From Actinomycetes bacterium (GTDB lineage: Bacteria > Actinomycetota > Actinomycetes > Streptosporangiales > Streptosporangiaceae): a stretch of 8,233 bases of DNA. Under the pieces are notes generated by a model. It ran no database searches and had not been told where the DNA came from. It saw only the letters and a list, made by a program, of their open reading frames with translations. The DNA lies in contig JAOPYP010000315.1 of NCBI GenBank assembly GCA_025964635.1, forward strand, positions 1 through 8,233, read 5' to 3'. A program made the translations under genes and the position numbers. Each line of letters begins with the position of its first letter. The stretch's first letter is position 1. Positions 1-6,705 of the stretch are shown one piece after another.

Positions 1-177
1 CACTGGCTGGCGCGGGCCGGCGACGCGCCCGGCGCCCTCGTCGCCTACGGCCGGCTGCGCGCCCGCCTGCGCGACGAGCTGGGCGTGCCGCCCTCCCCGC
101 AGACACGGCAGCTGGTCAGCCTGGTGCGTGCCGGGCAGGCTGGCCGCGCCCGGAGGACGGGCGGGCCGCCCGATTAG
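1..177 (+). CDS. C-terminal end of a BTAD-containing (AfsR/SARP-type) transcriptional regulator, partial
   Basis: Frame 1 is open from the window edge to a TAG at 175-177, giving 58 residues; the start lies outside the window. The visible part matches the last helices of the bacterial transcriptional activator domain (BTAD). It shows the order Gly-Asp, Ala-Leu, Tyr-x-Arg-Leu-Arg, then Glu-Leu-Gly-Val followed by Pro-Ser-Pro-x-Thr-Arg. This is the signature that closes TPR-like BTAD repeats in AfsR/SARP/EmbR-type activators. About 18 basic, Gly/Pro-rich residues follow before the stop, so in this protein BTAD is the C-terminal domain. In the family BTAD mediates oligomerisation and activation; the DNA-binding or ATPase parts cannot be seen here. 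The target is unknown. The gene ends 9 bases before nadE, so read-through or translational coupling into nadE is possible. Confidence is good for the domain and low for the exact regulator type. Confidence 0.8.
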   Translation, partial: HWLARAGDAPGALVAYGRLRARLRDELGVPPSPQTRQLVSLVRAGQAGRARRTGGPPD

Positions 178-186
178 AGTGAAAGG

Positions 187-2031
187 GTGACCAGGCTGCG
201 GATCGCCCTTGCCCAGGTGAACTCGACCGTCGGCGACCTGGCGGGAAACGCCGCGACGGTGGCGGAGTGGACCCGCCGGGCTGCGGACGCCGGGGCCGAC
301 CTCGTCGTGTTCCCGGAAATGATGCTGACCGGGTACCCGGTCGAGGATCTGGCGCTGCGGGAGTCGTTCGTGCAGGCGTCGATGGCCACGCTGGAGTCGG
401 TGGCGCAGCAGCTGGAGGCGGACGGGCTCGGCGGCATCGCTGTCGTCACCGGGTACCTGGGGCGCCGGGCCGGCGGGACGCCGCGGGCCGGCGAGCCGGT
501 CAGCTCGGCCCAGAACGCGGCCGCGCTGCTGCACGGCGGGACGGTCGCGGTGACCACGGCCAAGCATCACCTGCCGAACTACGGGGTGTTCGACGAGTAC
601 CGCTACTTCGTGCCCGGCAACCGGCTGCCCGTGGTCCGGGTGCCGGTGGGCGCCGGTTCCCCGGACGGGGGCGCGGTGGACGTGGCCATCGCCATCTGCG
701 AGGACCTGTGGCAGGACGGCGGCCCGGTCGCGGTGACCCGGCAGGCGGGCGCGGGGCTGCTGGTGGTGCCGAACGCCTCCCCCTACGAGCGGGGCAAGGA
801 CCAGGCCCGGCTGGAACTGTGCGCCCGGCGCGCCCGCGAGGCGGGCGCGGCCCTGGCGTACGTGAACACGATCGGCGGCCAGGACGAGCTGGTCTTCGAC
901 GGGGATTCGATCGTCGTGGACGCCGAGGGCGGCCTGATCACCCGGGGACCCCAGTTCGAGGAGACGCTACTGGTCGCGGACCTCGACCTCCCCGCGGCCC
1001 GGCCGGTCCCGGGCAGCGACCCGCCTGCCGACACCCCCGCCGAGGCCAGCGACGGCACCGTGATGACCATCCACCGGGTGGCGCTGCCCTCGAGACCTGC
1101 GGGATCCGCGGGGTCCGCCACGCCCGCGCCGCCGCTTCCGGAGCCGGCCATCAGCCCCCGGCTGGCCCCGCGGGCCGAGATCTACTCCGCCCTGGTCACC
1201 GGGCTGCGTGACTACGTGCGCAAGAACGGCTTCCGCTCGGTCATCCTGGGCCTGTCCGGCGGCATCGATTCCGCGCTGGTGGCCACGATCGCGGCCGACG
1301 CGCTCGGCCCGGACCAGGTGCACGTGGTGCTGATGCCCAGCCGGTACTCCTCCGGGCACTCGGTGAGCGACGCGGAGGACCTGGCCAAGCGCCAGGGGCT
1401 GCACGCACGGACAATCCCGGTGGCCCCGATGGTCGACGCGTTCGAGGGCGGGCTGCACCTCGAGGGACTGGCCGCGGAGAACCTCCAGTCCCGGATCCGC
1501 GGCGTGATCCTGATGGGACTGAGCAACGCCGAAGGGCACCTGGTCCTGACCACCGGCAACAAGAGCGAGATCGCGACCGGGTACTCCACCCTCTACGGCG
1601 ACTCGGCCGGCGGCTTCGGCCCGGTCAAGGACGTGCTCAAGACGCTGGTCTGGGAGCTGGCCCGGTGGCGCAACGCGCAGGCGGTGGAGCGCGGCGAGAC
1701 CCCGCCCATCCCGGAGAACTCCATCACCAAGCCGCCGAGCGCGGAGCTGGCCCCCGGGCAGCTCGACACCGATTCGCTGCCCGACTACGCCGTGCTCGAC
1801 GCGGTGCTGGATGACTACGTGGAGAAGGACATGGGGGCCGCCGAGCTGGTCGGGGCCGGGCACGACCCGGACCTGGTGGACCGGGTGATCCAGCTGGTGG
1901 ACCGGGCCGAGTACAAGCGGCGCCAGTACCCGCCGGGCCCGAAGATCACCCCGCGTAATTTCGGCCGCGACCGTCGCCTGCCGATCACGAACCGCTGGCG
2001 GGAGCCCCGCCCGGGCCGCCGGCCCGCCTGA
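187..2031 (+). CDS. nadE: Glutamine-dependent NAD+ synthetase
   Basis: This cytosolic enzyme makes NAD+ from deamido-NAD+, ATP and glutamine, the last step of NAD synthesis. It has 614 residues in two domains. The N-terminal nitrilase-like glutaminase (about 1-270) carries the Glu-Lys-Cys triad: E44 in VVFPEMMLTGYP, K126 in AKHHLPNYGVFDEYRYF and C171 in AICEDLW. A Pro/Ala-rich linker (about 270-325) leads to the synthetase domain (about 326-605). This has the ATP-pyrophosphatase P-loop SGGIDS at 357-362, TTGNKSE at 455-461 and a conserved basic C-terminal stretch (KITPRNFGRDRRLP). The ammonia-only enzymes are about 275 residues, so this is the longer glutamine-using form. The GTG start at 187 fits the family N-terminus (LRIALAQVN). 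Its Shine-Dalgarno-like GAAAGG touches the start codon, which is unusually close. It follows the BTAD gene by 9 nt and converges on the DUF2891 gene. Function is near certain; only the start is slightly open. Confidence 0.97.
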   Translation: MTRLRIALAQVNSTVGDLAGNAATVAEWTRRAADAGADLVVFPEMMLTGYPVEDLALRESFVQASMATLESVAQQLEADGLGGIAVVTGYLGRRAGGTPRAGEPVSSAQNAAALLHGGTVAVTTAKHHLPNYGVFDEYRYFVPGNRLPVVRVPVGAGSPDGGAVDVAIAICEDLWQDGGPVAVTRQAGAGLLVVPNASPYERGKDQARLELCARRAREAGAALAYVNTIGGQDELVFDGDSIVVDAEGGLITRGPQFEETLLVADLDLPAARPVPGSDPPADTPAEASDGTVMTIHRVALPSRPAGSAGSATPAPPLPEPAISPRLAPRAEIYSALVTGLRDYVRKNGFRSVILGLSGGIDSALVATIAADALGPDQVHVVLMPSRYSSGHSVSDAEDLAKRQGLHARTIPVAPMVDAFEGGLHLEGLAAENLQSRIRGVILMGLSNAEGHLVLTTGNKSEIATGYSTLYGDSAGGFGPVKDVLKTLVWELARWRNAQAVERGETPPIPENSITKPPSAELAPGQLDTDSLPDYAVLDAVLDDYVEKDMGAAELVGAGHDPDLVDRVIQLVDRAEYKRRQYPPGPKITPRNFGRDRRLPITNRWREPRPGRRPA

Positions 2032-2043
2032 TCCCCCCGCCGC

Positions 2044-2088
2044 CATCCCGGGGGGGCACCGGCCGCAGGCCCCAGGTCAGCCGGGATG
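2044..2088. terminator. Inverted repeat between convergent genes, possible bidirectional terminator
   Basis: The 66-base gap between the nadE and DUF2891 stop codons holds 8-base arms CATCCCGG (2044-2051) and CCGGGATG (2081-2088). A second inner pairing is possible: GGGGC at 2053-2057 with GCCCC at 2069-2073. There is no U-tract on either strand, so this would be the U-less type often proposed in actinobacteria. The position between convergent stops supports a terminator role, but the long loop makes it a modest candidate. Confidence 0.4.
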
Positions 2089-2097
2089 TGCCGGTCG

Positions 2098-3156
2098 TCA
2101 GCTCAGCATGAGCACCGCGTAGCCAGCCAGCCAGTGCTCCAGCTGGTAGTCGCCGCCGAGCACATACGGCAGCACCGCCTTGGCGTGCTGCCGGGCCGCC
2201 GCCACCGCGGGCTCGGCCCGCTGGTCACCGGGCGGCAGGGCGCCGGCGATCTGCCGCCAGCACCACGCCCGGGTCGCGTTCAGGCCGTGCAGCCGGCTGC
2301 CCTGGTCGTCGTCGCGGCGCTCGGCGGGATCGCCGGCCTCCCCGGCCACCGCCGGCGTGAACAGGGTGGCCGGGCGGCCCCACTCCAGCCCGGGCAGGAA
2401 CATGGCGAGCCAGTCGGCGAACTCGGCCGGGGGCAGGACCCGGCCCATCAGCTCCGCCTCGGTCAGGGCCGGCGAGACGCAGTCGTCACCCGACGGCTCC
2501 CAGTCGCCGGGGTACATGCTGTCCGCGCTGAACCACGCGAGGGCCCGGGCCGCGATCGCGTCGCGCAGCGCCGGGTCGCCCGCCCTGGCCCGCGCCTCCG
2601 CGAAAGGCCAGGCCAGGGACAGGCCGAAGGCGCTGCCCTGCTCCGTGCCGTAGCGGACGGGGTAGGACTGGCGGGGCAGCCAGTCGAGGAACCCGGAGGC
2701 CAGCGCCCCGGCCAGCGGGGTCATGGCGTCGGCCCACTTGCGGGCGTCGGGGTTGTCCCAGGTCACTGTCTCGTGCACGAGGGCGAGCGCCCATCCCCAG
2801 CCCTGCGGGCGCTCGGCCCGCGCGTCGGCGCTGCCCACGAACTCGGCCTCGGCCGCCAGCGCCACCGGGGTGAACTGGGCGCCGAGCGCGGAGCGGATCT
2901 CGGTCACGGGCACCGCGCCGGGCCGGGTGCGCAGCAGCCGCAGCAGGGTCCAGTGCATCTGCACCGAGGAGTGCCAGTCGAAGCTGCCGTAGAACACCGG
3001 CGTGCGCGCGCGGGGCCGGTAGGGGAAGTCGCCGGGCGCGGTCATCGTGTGCTGCATCGCCGCCGGGAACTCGTGCCTGATGTTGGCCAGCGCCGCCGCG
3101 GCGTACCCGGGCGCCTCGGTGTGCAGCAGCTCGGCCCACTCCTGCGATAGCTCCAC
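2098..3156 (-). CDS. DUF2891 family protein, function unknown
   Basis: The product belongs to the DUF2891 family, whose biochemical role is not known to me. With the preferred start it has 352 residues. Family landmarks in order are: YGSFDWHSSVQMHW (about 57-69), with a conserved Asp-Trp-His and a second His; Tyr-Pro-Val-Arg-Tyr-Gly-Thr (about 165-171); EPSGDDCVSPALTEAELM (about 220-237), an acidic stretch; GLNATRAWCWRQIA (about 291-304); and a C-terminal GDYQLEHWLAGYAV (about 335-348). The many Trp, His, Asp and Glu residues would suit an enzyme with a sugar- or metal-binding pocket, but that is inference. No signal peptide or membrane helix is visible, so it is probably cytosolic. A GTG at 3195 gives a longer frame (365 residues) but has no ribosome-binding site. 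The GTG at 3156 has AGGAGGG 10 nt upstream and fits the usual family N-terminus. It lies downstream of phzF on the same strand and may be the last gene of the exporter operon. Confidence 0.88.
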   Translation of the reverse strand: MELSQEWAELLHTEAPGYAAAALANIRHEFPAAMQHTMTAPGDFPYRPRARTPVFYGSFDWHSSVQMHWTLLRLLRTRPGAVPVTEIRSALGAQFTPVALAAEAEFVGSADARAERPQGWGWALALVHETVTWDNPDARKWADAMTPLAGALASGFLDWLPRQSYPVRYGTEQGSAFGLSLAWPFAEARARAGDPALRDAIAARALAWFSADSMYPGDWEPSGDDCVSPALTEAELMGRVLPPAEFADWLAMFLPGLEWGRPATLFTPAVAGEAGDPAERRDDDQGSRLHGLNATRAWCWRQIAGALPPGDQRAEPAVAAARQHAKAVLPYVLGGDYQLEHWLAGYAVLMLS

Positions 3157-3166
3157 GGTCTGCGAA

Positions 3167-3173
3167 CCCTCCT
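3167..3173 (-). promoter_or_regulatory. Ribosome-binding site that decides the DUF2891 start
   Basis: On the - strand this reads AGGAGGG, the best Shine-Dalgarno match near this gene, and it ends 10 nt before the GTG at 3156-3154. The upstream in-frame GTG (3195-3193) is preceded by CATCTC and has no such motif. This favours the shorter protein. Confidence 0.65.
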
Positions 3174-3228
3174 GCCCAGAGGTCTGGCGTGCCACGAGAT
3201 GGATGCCCGGGACCAGGCTCTCCTACCC

Positions 3229-4059
3229 CTACAGTTCCGCGTACCCCGACACGCAGGTGAGGGCACCACCGCCGACCCAGATCTGGCCGTCGGCCTCGCG
3301 GAAGATGTGCACTCGCCCGGACCGGCCCAGCGCGGTGCCCTGGCGCGCCACGTAGGGCACGCTGACCCGCCCGGTGTCCAGCAGCCACTGCGCCAGTGAG
3401 GCGTTCAGGCTGCCGGTCACCGGGTCCTCGATCGTCGCGTCGCCGCTGCGGAAGAAGGCCCGGACCTCGATGGCCTCGGGCGAGCCGGCCGGGTAGCAGG
3501 CCGCCACCCCGATCTCCATGTCCAGGGCGCCGGGCCGGAGCGCGAGCACGGCTTCCGGGCTGGGCAGCAGCACGGCTGCCCAGCCCGGCCCGTTGTCCGC
3601 CCAGGCCAGGTCGGTGATGCTCGCACGGCTGATGCCGAGAAGGGCGGCGATGTGCTCCGCGACCGGCTCCTCCACCGGCCCGGACCGGATCAGCGGCGGC
3701 GCGGCGAACGCCAGCCCGGCCGGCACCTGGCGGATCCCGACCAGGCCCGCCCCGCATTCCTGGACGAATACCTCCGGAAGGGACGGCTTGCCGCCGGCTT
3801 CCAGCCACGCGTGGCAGGTGCCGAGGGTCGGGTGGCCCGCGAAGGGCAGCTCCCGGCTGGGGGTGAAGATCCGGACCCGGTAGTCGGCCTCCGCGCTGGA
3901 CGGAGGAGACACGAACGTGGTCTCGGACAGGTTGGTCCAGTTGGCGAAGCGCTGCATCTCGCCGGTGGTCAGCCCGTCCGAGTCGAGCACGACCGCGACG
4001 GGATTGCCCCCGAAGGGCGTTTCGGTGAACACGTCCACTTCGCGGAACCGGCGTTGCAT
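3229..4059 (-). CDS. PhzF family isomerase-like protein
   Basis: This 276-residue protein is full length for the PhzF/diaminopimelate-epimerase-fold family (usually 260-300). The N-terminus (FREVDVFTETPFGGNPVAVV) is typical. E46 in NLSETTFV is the catalytic acid/base position. RELPFAGHPTLGT (69-81) contains the conserved Gly-His-Pro (75-77). EDPVTGSLNASLAQWL (211-226) supplies the second signature, with D212. A C-terminal ARQGTALGRSGRVHI strand follows. The founding member isomerises an anthranilate-derived dihydroxy acid in phenazine synthesis. Most homologues have unknown substrates, and no other phenazine gene is present, so phzF should not be used as a functional name. No signal peptide is seen, so it is cytosolic. 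The ATG at 4059 has a GGGAG-type ribosome-binding site about 10 nt upstream, embedded in a long inverted repeat. It lies 65 nt after tetR on the same strand, and DUF2891 follows. Confidence 0.92.
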   Translation of the reverse strand: MQRRFREVDVFTETPFGGNPVAVVLDSDGLTTGEMQRFANWTNLSETTFVSPPSSAEADYRVRIFTPSRELPFAGHPTLGTCHAWLEAGGKPSLPEVFVQECGAGLVGIRQVPAGLAFAAPPLIRSGPVEEPVAEHIAALLGISRASITDLAWADNGPGWAAVLLPSPEAVLALRPGALDMEIGVAACYPAGSPEAIEVRAFFRSGDATIEDPVTGSLNASLAQWLLDTGRVSVPYVARQGTALGRSGRVHIFREADGQIWVGGGALTCVSGYAEL

Positions 4060-4062
4060 ATC

Positions 4063-4119
4063 CCTGAGTCTCCCACCCCCCGCAATGGCATTCCCGGCCG
4101 GCCGGTAGTGGGAGACAGG
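4063..4119 (-). promoter_or_regulatory. Long inverted repeat between tetR and phzF covering the phzF ribosome-binding region
   Basis: The 65-base gap is almost filled by an inverted repeat. Perfect 9-base arms GTCTCCCAC (4068-4076) and GTGGGAGAC (4108-4116) extend by CCT/AGG (4063-4065 with 4117-4119) across a 2-base bulge, for 12 pairs in all. The loop contains a self-complementary CCGGCCGGCCGG (4094-4105). In the transcript the second arm contains the GGGAG that would serve phzF. It could limit phzF translation, act as an attenuator, or be a protein-binding site. There is no U-tract. Confidence 0.5.
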
Positions 4120-4124
4120 AGTGG

Positions 4125-4778
4125 TTAGCGGGGGGTGAGGCCCGCGAGAAGCTCGTCCACCACGCGCTGCGCGTAGCCGGCCGAGATCCCCCCGGGCTGG
4201 TGCTTGCCCCGGGCCAGCACCGCGCCGGTCAGCATGAACAGCGTGACCTCAAGGTCGATGTCCGGCCGCAGTTCCCCGGACGCGACCCCGCGGCGCAGCA
4301 CCGACCGGATGACATCCCGGCGCGGCTCCACCACGGTCTCGGTGTACCTGGCCATGAGCCGGGGGAACTTCGCGCCCTCGCCGAGCAGCAGGGCAAACTC
4401 CCGGGCCCGGCGCGGGTCGGCGTAATCGGCGGCCATGGCCTGCATCAGCGCGAGCAGATCGTCGCGGACCGACTCACCACGCGGCTCCGGCATCGGGGTC
4501 TTCAGCGCGGCCAGCGCGTCCAGCAGCAGGTCTTCCTTGCCGGGCCAGCGGCGGTAGATGGTGGCCTTGCCCACGCCGGCCTTGGCCGCCACCTTCTCGA
4601 TGCACAGCCCCTCGACGCCGTGCTCCGCGAACACGCAGAGCGCGGCGTCGATGATGGCCTGGTCGGCCTGCTCGCTGCGCGGGCGGCCGGGACGGCGCGG
4701 CCGCCCCGCGGGAGCCGGGCTGTCGGGCCCGGTTCCCGCGGTGTGCTCAACGACGGTGTTGGCATCTGATGCGGCCAT
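4125..4778 (-). CDS. TetR family transcriptional regulator
   Basis: This is a predicted DNA-binding repressor of 217 residues, a normal TetR length. The first 30 or so residues are Pro/Ala/Gly-rich and probably disordered, then GRPR (31-34) leads into the three-helix DNA-binding domain. Helix 1 is about 37-53. The helix-turn-helix is about 58-79, with the recognition segment GVGKATIYRRW (68-78) followed by PGKEDLLLDAL. The rest is an all-helical ligand and dimer domain. Its late segment (RDVIRSVLRRGVASGELRPDIDLEVTLFMLTGAVLAR) looks like the TetR C-terminal type common in actinobacterial efflux regulators. The ATG is 4 nt after the exporter stop codon, so the two are almost certainly co-transcribed and probably translationally coupled. 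By family precedent it represses the exporter and itself, with an exported compound as inducer. The candidate operator is at 6592-6616. The ligand cannot be predicted. Confidence 0.95.
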   Translation of the reverse strand: MAASDANTVVEHTAGTGPDSPAPAGRPRRPGRPRSEQADQAIIDAALCVFAEHGVEGLCIEKVAAKAGVGKATIYRRWPGKEDLLLDALAALKTPMPEPRGESVRDDLLALMQAMAADYADPRRAREFALLLGEGAKFPRLMARYTETVVEPRRDVIRSVLRRGVASGELRPDIDLEVTLFMLTGAVLARGKHQPGGISAGYAQRVVDELLAGLTPR

Positions 4779-4782
4779 GGTC

Positions 4783-6462
4783 CTAGCTTTCCACTCCGGC
4801 TTCGACCGCGACAGCGGCCGGGATCTCCCCCGGCACCACGTCCCGCGCCGCCTCGGCCTGGGCGGATGGGCGGCCGGGCATCCAGATCAGCACGACCAGC
4901 GCGCCGGCCAGCGTGATCACCGCGGAGATGGCCGTGGTGATATGCATCGCGTGCACGAACGCCGCGTCGCCGAACTGGTCAAGGCGCAGACCCGCCTGGC
5001 CCAGCCGGCTGGCGGCGGTCTGAGTCGCCGTGATGGATCCCGATGCGGCGTTCCTGGCGGAAGCGGGCAGGACGGTCAGGTGCGGGCTGAGCTGGCCGCG
5101 GTAGACCTGGGCCAGGATGGAGCCCAGCACGGCGACCCCAAGTGCCCCTGCGACCTGGCGGGCGGTGTTGGTCAGCGCCGAGCCGGACCCGGCCCGTTCC
5201 CGGGGCACCACGGACATGACGGCCTCGGTGGCCGGGGGCATCACGCTGCCCATGCCCGCCCCCTGCACGAAGAAGATCACGCCCAGCACCCAGATCGGCG
5301 TGCTCACCGTGAGCAGCAGGTAGCCGCCCAGCGCCACCGCCACGGTAATCAGCCCGGTCGCGGCGACCGCCTTGGTGCCGTACCGCCGGACCAGCCGGGA
5401 GCTGCGCGGCGCCATCAGCAGCTGGCCGGCCGCGAAGGGCAGCGTCAGCAGGCCCGAGTACAGCGGGCTGTAGCCGCGCACGCTCTGCAGGTAGAAGCTG
5501 AGGAAGAACAGCGCGCCCATCATCCCGAAGAAGACCAGGCCGAGCGCGCCGACCGCGGAGGACAGCCGGGGGTCGCGGAACAGCTTCACGTCCAGCGACG
5601 GGTGGGTCAGCCGGGTCTCATACCAGGCGAACAAGGCCAGCACGGCCAGGCCCGCGGCGGTGGTCCCGAGCACGTCCCAGTGGATCCAGGAGCCCTTTTC
5701 GCCGCCCTGGATGATGCCGTACACCACGAGCACCAGGCCGACGACGGACATCACCACGCCGAGGTAGTCGATGCGGCCCGGGTTGGGATTCCGCGACTCC
5801 GGCACGAGCAGCAGGATGGCCAGCACGCCGACCGCGGTGAGCGGGACGTTGATCAGGAAGACGCTGCCCCACCAGAAGTGGGCCAGCAGCACGCCGCCCA
5901 CGATCGGGCCGATCGCCACGCCGATGCCGACGGCGGTGGCCCAGATGCCGATGGCCTTGGCGCGCTCACCCGGGTCGAACACGTTGGAGATGATGGACAG
6001 CGTCTGCGGCATGACGGCCGCCGCGCCGAGGCCCATGGCGGCCCGCGCGAAGATCAGCTGATCCGGGTTGCGTGAATAGGCGGTCAGCAGCGAGAACAGG
6101 CCGAACGCCGCCATGCCGAACATGAGCATGCGCTTGCGGCCGATCCGGTCGCCGATCACCCCGAACGTGAACAGCAGGCCAGCGAACACCAGCGTGTAGG
6201 AGTTGATGCCCCACTCGAGCTGGCTCTGGCTGGCATTGAGGCCCGCGGGCTTGGGCTCGGCGATGGTCTTCAGCGCGACGTTCAGCACCGTGTTGTCGAG
6301 CACGATGGCGATGAGGCTGATGACCAGCACGCCGAGGATGGCCCACCGGCGGCGGTAGATCCGGTCGGCGGCGGTGTCGGCGGCCCGGCTGAGCGCAGCC
6401 GAGGCCGCCGACTGACCCGCAGCCGGCTGTCCGACGGCGGGCCGTGCGTTGCGGTGATCCAT
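4783..6462 (-). CDS. MFS drug exporter, DHA2 (EmrB/QacA) type
   Basis: This is a predicted proton-driven inner-membrane exporter of 559 residues. A hydrophilic N-terminal tail (1-38) precedes about 14 membrane segments, the first at about 40-60 and the last at about 505-528. Family motifs are clear: motif D1 in helix 1 (LDNTVLNVALKTI, 55-67); motif A in the helix 2-3 loop (GVIGDRIGRKR, 101-111); and motif C in helix 5 (about 172-193, GIWATAVGIGVAIGPIVGG), which marks antiporters. A long polar loop (about 455-500) lies before the last helix, and a 30-residue acidic tail ends the protein. The length and the extra central helices point to the 14-helix DHA2 group rather than the 12-helix DHA1 group. 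The ATG at 6462 is preceded by AGAAGG (6469-6474) at good spacing. It is the first gene of the - strand block and tetR follows after 4 nt. Substrate is unknown; antibiotics, dyes or an endogenous metabolite are all possible. Confidence 0.95.
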   Translation of the reverse strand: MDHRNARPAVGQPAAGQSAASAALSRAADTAADRIYRRRWAILGVLVISLIAIVLDNTVLNVALKTIAEPKPAGLNASQSQLEWGINSYTLVFAGLLFTFGVIGDRIGRKRMLMFGMAAFGLFSLLTAYSRNPDQLIFARAAMGLGAAAVMPQTLSIISNVFDPGERAKAIGIWATAVGIGVAIGPIVGGVLLAHFWWGSVFLINVPLTAVGVLAILLLVPESRNPNPGRIDYLGVVMSVVGLVLVVYGIIQGGEKGSWIHWDVLGTTAAGLAVLALFAWYETRLTHPSLDVKLFRDPRLSSAVGALGLVFFGMMGALFFLSFYLQSVRGYSPLYSGLLTLPFAAGQLLMAPRSSRLVRRYGTKAVAATGLITVAVALGGYLLLTVSTPIWVLGVIFFVQGAGMGSVMPPATEAVMSVVPRERAGSGSALTNTARQVAGALGVAVLGSILAQVYRGQLSPHLTVLPASARNAASGSITATQTAASRLGQAGLRLDQFGDAAFVHAMHITTAISAVITLAGALVVLIWMPGRPSAQAEAARDVVPGEIPAAVAVEAGVES

Positions 6463-6485
6463 AACGTCCTTCTGGTCAGGGGAAG

Positions 6486-6567
6486 GCCACCGCGGGTGGC
6501 GGCGTTACCCAGGTTGCGCGAACGGTCGGGCGGGCCGCCCGCCCCGCCGGGACACCGGTCCCGGCGG
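6486..6567 (-). promoter_or_regulatory. Structured 5' leader of the exporter mRNA (three hairpins)
   Basis: Between the exporter start and the candidate operator lie three inverted repeats. One is a perfect 10-bp stem with a 4-base loop (CCGCCGGGAC at 6544-6553, GTCCCGGCGG at 6558-6567). The second is GGGCG/CGCCC at 6528-6540. The third is GCCACC/GGTGGC at 6486-6500, about 11 bases upstream of the ribosome-binding site. If transcription starts near 6580-6590 the leader would be about 120-130 nt. In DNA this GC-rich, some pairing is expected by chance; the 10-bp stem is the strongest element. Confidence 0.4.
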
Positions 6568-6591
6568 CGGGGCACCGCTCCGGGGAAGCTA

Positions 6592-6616
6592 TCGATACGG
6601 AACCCGACCGTATCGA
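6592..6616. promoter_or_regulatory. Candidate TetR operator (perfect 9-7-9 inverted repeat)
   Basis: Arms TCGATACGG (6592-6600) and CCGTATCGA (6608-6616) are perfect reverse complements separated by 7 bases, giving a 25-base site with a true centre at 6604. An additional overlapping palindrome TATCGATA sits at 6590-6597. It lies in the only A/T-richer patch of the divergent region, upstream of the exporter that is paired with a tetR gene. Size and symmetry suit a TetR-family dimer or pair of dimers. Binding by the neighbouring regulator is inferred from context. Confidence 0.65.
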
Positions 6617-6619
6617 AAA
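6592..6619 (-). promoter_or_regulatory. Possible exporter promoter overlapping the operator
   Basis: On the - strand TTTTCG (6619-6614) and TATCGA (6597-6592) are separated by 16 bases and could be -35 and -10 elements. Each matches the housekeeping consensus at only about three of six bases. The overlap with the palindrome would give direct repression by promoter occlusion. The placement is tentative. Confidence 0.3.
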
Positions 6620-6705
6620 AGATTCCCGGCCCCTAATAGTTTTTCCCGGGCGCTCAGCCCCCTCCGGCGAACCCCCGGGAGCACCTCCGGTGACCAGGCG
6701 TCCGC

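Noticed and set aside
158..172. 15-base imperfect palindrome CGGGCGGGCCGCCCG, also present identically at 6527-6541
   Set aside because: Both copies are pure G/C and near self-complementary. In DNA this GC-rich, such matches are plausible by chance, and only two copies are seen.
967..2046. 359-residue - strand open frame opposite nadE
   Set aside because: A shadow of the nadE coding frame; composition is unlike a folded protein.
2086..3150. 354-residue + strand open frame opposite DUF2891
   Set aside because: Arg/Gly/Pro/His-rich translation, no recognisable domain, and fully overlapped by the well-supported DUF2891 gene.
3157..3195. 13-residue N-terminal extension of the DUF2891 protein from the GTG at 3195
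   Set aside because: No ribosome-binding site precedes that codon, while a strong one (3167-3173) lies inside the extension and serves the GTG at 3156.
3229..4059. Phenazine biosynthesis gene cluster
   Set aside because: Only a PhzF-family homologue is present; no other phenazine genes are in the window and most PhzF-like proteins are not phenazine enzymes.
4558..6075. 505-residue + strand open frame opposite the exporter and tetR
   Set aside because: Its translation is dominated by His, Arg, Gly and Gln low-complexity runs with no family motifs, while the opposite strand encodes a complete MFS protein with its motifs and ribosome-binding site. It is a GC-rich shadow frame.
6505..6555. 16-codon leader peptide (GTG to TAA, - strand) in the exporter leader
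   Set aside because: It would fit an attenuation model, but it has no convincing ribosome-binding site, its start lies inside the strongest hairpin, and short frames like this are expected by chance.
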